The notes below the pieces were generated by a model, which saw only the letters and a program-made list of their open reading frames with translations, made no database searches and was not told where the DNA came from. Below are positions 24,257 to 27,236 of a stretch of DNA of 27,236 nucleotides, piece after piece (positions within the stretch are counted from its first letter, which is position 1; the number at the start of each line of letters is the position of its first letter). The translations under genes and the position numbers were made by a program. The stretch covers positions 1 to 27,236 of the forward strand of contig JANXTV010000325.1 of assembly GCA_025352185.1 (NCBI GenBank). Reading direction: 5' to 3'. This DNA comes from Oligoflexia bacterium (GTDB lineage Bacteria; Bdellovibrionota; UBA1018).

Positions 24257-25069
24257 ATGTTAACCGAGAGCCATCCACCCACTGCCCAGTTCCTCGCCGA
24301 AGAGCTTCGGAAGCGCACCCAGCGAAATCCCCGGTATTCGCTGCGCGCCTTCGCCGGAGCGCTCGGGGTCTCGCCGGGAGAACTCTCCGAAGTGATGAGC
24401 GGAAAACGGAAACTCACTTTTAAAAACGCGATAAAGATCTCGAGTGCGCTCGGCCACTCACCCGAAGAATCCGACCTCTTCTTCTCGATGATTAAGCAGG
24501 AGATCGCTATCCGCGCGGGTGTCACCCTTCCCCGGGACACCGCGGGTAGTGATCTCGAACGTAAGCAACTCTCCCAGGATTTCTTCCACCTCGTTTCCGA
24601 CTGGTTTTGCTTCGCGATCATTAATCTCGCCGAAACTCGCGGGTTCCGATTTGAGACGGCCTTTATCGCGAAGCGATTAGGGATCTCGGCGACCGACGCG
24701 AAACTCGCAATCGATCGGCTCTTTCGCGTGGGACTGATTGAACGGGCGAACGGGAAGATTCGGGTGACGCCGGATTTCGTCCTGGCCCCCGAGGGAGTAC
24801 CGAGTGCCGCCGTACGGAAGTTTCACGGCCAGATTCTCGAGAAGGCGAAAACTGCGCTCGAGACCCAGGCCGTAGAGGAACGCGATATCGCGGGGATTAG
24901 CTTCGCCGTCGACCCCGCGCAGATCCCCGCCTTAAAGAAAGAGATTCACGATTTCCTCGATCGACTCGCGACCCGCCTCGACCGGGCGGACCCTAAGAAA
25001 AAAACCGAAGTTTACCACCTCGAGACGGCGCTATTCCGTCTCTCCGAAACCGAAAGAAAGCCGTTATGA
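24257..25069 (+). CDS. TIGR02147/DUF4423-family regulator
   Basis: 270 residues with no signal peptide. The N-terminal 75 residues carry a Cro/XRE-like helix-turn-helix (YSLRAFAGALGVSPGELSEVMSGKRKLT, residues 27-54), then FSMIKQEIAI. The middle, about 115-180, contains a winged-helix-like unit (FETAFIAKRLGISATDAKLAIDRLFRVGLIERANGKIRVTPDF). The C-terminal part is helical, with the family-typical EKAKTALETQAVEERDIAGISFAVDPAQIPALKKEIHDF. This family is known mainly from Fibrobacteres and Bdellovibrionota, often next to genes for exported proteins. The stop overlaps the start of the following exported protein gene (ATGA), so it probably regulates or is co-expressed with that gene. About 180 bases upstream hold the fatty acid operon terminator and presumably this operon's promoter. 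Confidence 0.88.
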   Translation: MLTESHPPTAQFLAEELRKRTQRNPRYSLRAFAGALGVSPGELSEVMSGKRKLTFKNAIKISSALGHSPEESDLFFSMIKQEIAIRAGVTLPRDTAGSDLERKQLSQDFFHLVSDWFCFAIINLAETRGFRFETAFIAKRLGISATDAKLAIDRLFRVGLIERANGKIRVTPDFVLAPEGVPSAAVRKFHGQILEKAKTALETQAVEERDIAGISFAVDPAQIPALKKEIHDFLDRLATRLDRADPKKKTEVYHLETALFRLSETERKPL

Positions 25070-26457
25070 AAAATCATTCGCCCGTAAAAATTGTTCTATC
25101 TCTAGTCCTGATTCTGACTCACATCGGCCCGGCCGGTGCCGTCACGAAAGTCGGGAATGGTGACGAAGGGAGTGATCTCGAAGGGTCGACCGAAGTGACG
25201 AAAGGGCCGATCCTCGAAGCCCGCAAGGATGCCGTGGCCCTCGTAAAATCCCTCTCGGTGCCGGGAGTTTCGGGCCTCGGGACCCTGCTCCCCGAACTGG
25301 AGAAAAGTAAGCTCTACTTAACGAAAAAGGACTCTTCCGCGCTAGAAACCACCGACCAGGGCGCGTTCCACGCGGATATGAAAGGCCGGGTCTACGCCCG
25401 CACGTTCGCCGAACCCCATGCGGCGACCCGCTTTTTTCCCGTCGCCGAAAAGCTCGACCGCGATCAGCTCGTCGCGCTCCACATCCACGAAGCACTCCAC
25501 CGCAGTCTACCCGAAAGCGTGCGTGAGGACGAATCGGTCGTCTCGAGTATCACTCTCGCGATCACCACTCCCGACGCAAGTTTCGATTCCGTGAAACGGA
25601 CGGTCGCTAAGCAAATTCCGGAAGAATCTCTCCGTACGGCCGACGCGACCGGCGGTGGGGCGTCCGCGGAAGTAGACCGCTACCCCATCCCCGAAACCGC
25701 GCGAATAAAAAATCCGTCCGAGTTCAGTTACTCTTACCGGAATTACCGCTCGCCTAAAAACGTGACCCAGTTTCCGGTTGAAGCGATGCACGTGCTCCGT
25801 TCGGACCTCTATCCGTTCGGCAGCGATACCACTCCCGTCGGGATCGGTATCGAAGCTTCGCTCATCCAGCGACCCACCGGTACCCTCATGGGCCCCCTAT
25901 CGCTTTCGGCCCGCGGCCGCGTCTGGTCCGCCAGGGGTTTCGATATCGGGATCTGGGGAGTTGCCTCCCTGAATACCCTTTCGGCGGAAGAATTAAAAAA
26001 CTCACAGTATGGTCGAGATGCCCTCACCGCCGGAATTTCGATGAAAAAGGATCTTTCGAACTTCTCCATCGAAAACTTTCTGGGCTATACCGCCTCCGGG
26101 GATTCGAAACAGAAGATCGGTAATATCGACTACACTTACGAGTACGGCGACGTCATTTCGGTGAGTACACACCCGGCCGCCCTCGTCGGTCCGTTCCGCA
26201 TCGGTGGATTCGTCGAGGTGAATCTGGGTGACTATTACCGAGTGAAGGGCGGCGCCTTCACCTACGATCCAGGCCGCTATCGACTGGTATCGGGCGGACC
26301 CGAAATCCAGTACTCGGCTAAAAATTTCTCGCTCGGTCTCACCGGTCGATTCTTAATGAATGCGACTCAGGACGCGAGCTTCGATTCACTTGGAGATTTG
26401 ATGGGTCCCGGCGTCGCACAAGGAAACGTGGCCGCAACCGTCAGCTTTTACTTCTAA
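25066..26457 (+). CDS. Exported protein with HExxH motif and C-terminal beta-barrel-like domain
   Basis: 463 residues. The signal peptide covers about 1-25 (IVLSLVLILTHIGPAGA). Residues 45-190 form a soluble domain with LVALHIHEALHRSLPESVREDE: His141, Glu142 and His145 make an HExxH motif in a helix, as in zinc metallopeptidases, with Glu154 or Glu156 as possible third ligands. From about 215 to the end the sequence alternates hydrophobic and polar residues with many Tyr, Gly and Phe (FSLGLTGRFLMN, VAATVSFYF), and the last residue is Phe, the usual outer-membrane barrel signature. The gene overlaps the regulator by four bases. Protease activity is inferred from one short motif only; a structural HExxH is possible. 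Confidence 0.75.
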   Translation: MKNHSPVKIVLSLVLILTHIGPAGAVTKVGNGDEGSDLEGSTEVTKGPILEARKDAVALVKSLSVPGVSGLGTLLPELEKSKLYLTKKDSSALETTDQGAFHADMKGRVYARTFAEPHAATRFFPVAEKLDRDQLVALHIHEALHRSLPESVREDESVVSSITLAITTPDASFDSVKRTVAKQIPEESLRTADATGGGASAEVDRYPIPETARIKNPSEFSYSYRNYRSPKNVTQFPVEAMHVLRSDLYPFGSDTTPVGIGIEASLIQRPTGTLMGPLSLSARGRVWSARGFDIGIWGVASLNTLSAEELKNSQYGRDALTAGISMKKDLSNFSIENFLGYTASGDSKQKIGNIDYTYEYGDVISVSTHPAALVGPFRIGGFVEVNLGDYYRVKGGAFTYDPGRYRLVSGGPEIQYSAKNFSLGLTGRFLMNATQDASFDSLGDLMGPGVAQGNVAATVSFYF

Positions 26458-26479
26458 AAAAACGGAAATCGAGACTTTT

Positions 26480-27160
26480 ATGAACACCGAAAAAAATAGA
26501 ATCGCTAAGAATCAACGCTCTCTCACTCTCCTGATCGCCCTCACCACCGTCCTTTCTGGATGCGGGTTGGAGCTCGGAAATGGAAAACGGGTGAACGAAC
26601 CCCAGACCTACTCCCTCGACGGAGTGAAGTGGATTTCACCCGATGTAAACGACGGGGGAAATAAGGCAACCTTTACGCAGTCGACTTACCTGATTTCTTC
26701 GTCGGGTCGACTGCTCATGCGGTTTGAAAACCTCGGCGGAAAAGTCGGCGATATCTCGCTCGGCGACAACCGGAAGGTCGAAGTCCAGGTGACGCTCGAT
26801 TCGGGAGAAAACGCGACGGCGGCGGCGACCACCCTCCGGCTCTGTCCCGTCACAAAAAATTGGATGATGCTCGCAACGTGGAGAACCGCTTACCCGATGG
26901 GAACTTCGGGCGGATGGAATAAGGACGGCTCGGATTACGAGACGTCCGAATGTGTGACCGGAACGGTCTCGACCCCGTCGGCGCGGGAGGCCTATACGAC
27001 GTTGCGATTTGACGTGACGAATTGGATCGTGAATACGGTGAAGGGCCGAGGAATAAACTACGGACTCGTTTTACTCTCCGAAGATGAGTTTTCGGTCCGC
27101 GTGCGGGGCGACGCCGACGCGTCGTATTCACCCCGAATCACCTGGATCCAATCCCGTTAA
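26480..27160 (+). CDS. Lipoprotein with a DNRLRE-like domain
   Basis: 226 residues. The signal has a lipobox LSGC with Cys28 as the lipid site. The mature part starts with a flexible stretch, then beta-rich segments. Residues about 168-226 (TLRFDVTNWIVNTVKGRGINYGLVLLSEDEFSVRVRGDADASYSPRITW) match the pattern of the DNRLRE/carbohydrate-surface domain family, where D-V-T is followed by W, N-Y-G-L and a P-R/L-I strand. Two cysteines (LRLCPV, SECVTG) may pair. It follows the HExxH barrel gene by 22 bases, so it is probably the third gene of that operon, and its product would sit in the outer membrane near the barrel. The ribosome site is weak. A partner role is inferred. Confidence 0.75.
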   Translation: MNTEKNRIAKNQRSLTLLIALTTVLSGCGLELGNGKRVNEPQTYSLDGVKWISPDVNDGGNKATFTQSTYLISSSGRLLMRFENLGGKVGDISLGDNRKVEVQVTLDSGENATAAATTLRLCPVTKNWMMLATWRTAYPMGTSGGWNKDGSDYETSECVTGTVSTPSAREAYTTLRFDVTNWIVNTVKGRGINYGLVLLSEDEFSVRVRGDADASYSPRITWIQSR

Positions 27161-27236
27161 TGCGGGGAGTAAAACTCCGGCGGCTCGGTATTTCTCCCCT
27201 CCTGATGAATTCCTAATCGTTTCGACTGCTTTCCGG

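Noticed and set aside
27162..27201. GGGGAG ... CTCCCC inverted repeat after the last gene
   Set aside because: The stem is interrupted and followed by TCCTGATG with no T-run. It may be part of the next leader, but the window ends too soon to tell.

Overview
The window looks like ordinary chromosome from a Gram-negative bacterium with about 55% GC. It is most likely a member of the Bdellovibrionota/Oligoflexia or a close relative. That placement is inferred from gene content: a TIGR02147/DUF4423-type regulator directly upstream of exported proteins, many signal-peptide and lipobox proteins, and a lysine/alanine-rich nuclear-type protein. No marker gene proves it. I see no phage, insertion sequence, CRISPR array, rRNA or tRNA. 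No stretch longer than 300 bases lacks a gene.

Region 1 (1-4401): the tail of an unidentified gene, a small secreted protein, a lipoprotein, and a two-gene minus-strand operon. The operon's second product has a beta-rich N-terminal half and a HEAT-like helical C-terminal half, and it resembles the N-terminal module of large lipid transfer proteins (vitellogenin/apoB type). Region 2 (4680-8148): purU (formyl-THF hydrolase) on the plus strand, facing a minus-strand thiolase-scoA-scoB operon that converts acetoacetate to acetyl-CoA using succinyl-CoA. Region 3 (8280-12282): a coupled operon of an HtrA-type protease, an unknown acidic protein and mgsA, then a membrane protein with a KD-rich repeat tail, then a convergent secreted CotH-like protein.

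Region 4 (12465-17327): a DadA-like FAD oxidoreductase, a short-chain dehydrogenase, a secreted unknown, an AK-rich zinc-knuckle protein with an acidic tail, and a NagA-type deacetylase that lacks the usual N-terminal beta-sandwich part. Region 5 (17383-24077): the fatty acid synthesis operon yceD-plsX-fabH-fabD-fabG-acpP-fabF, with an exported FKBP-type isomerase at its end and a strong terminator after it. rpmF, which usually sits between yceD and plsX, is absent. FabF carries a proline-rich insert next to its expected ACP-docking patch, and FabG has Asp where the catalytic Asn is expected.

Region 6 (24257-27160): a TIGR02147-type regulator translationally coupled to an exported protein that has an HExxH motif followed by a probable outer-membrane beta-barrel, then a lipoprotein with a DNRLRE-like C-terminus. 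The two best candidates for something poorly described are the lipid-transfer-like operon in region 1 and the regulator/HExxH-barrel/lipoprotein cassette in region 6. Both readings rest on motifs and pattern resemblance, not on any search.
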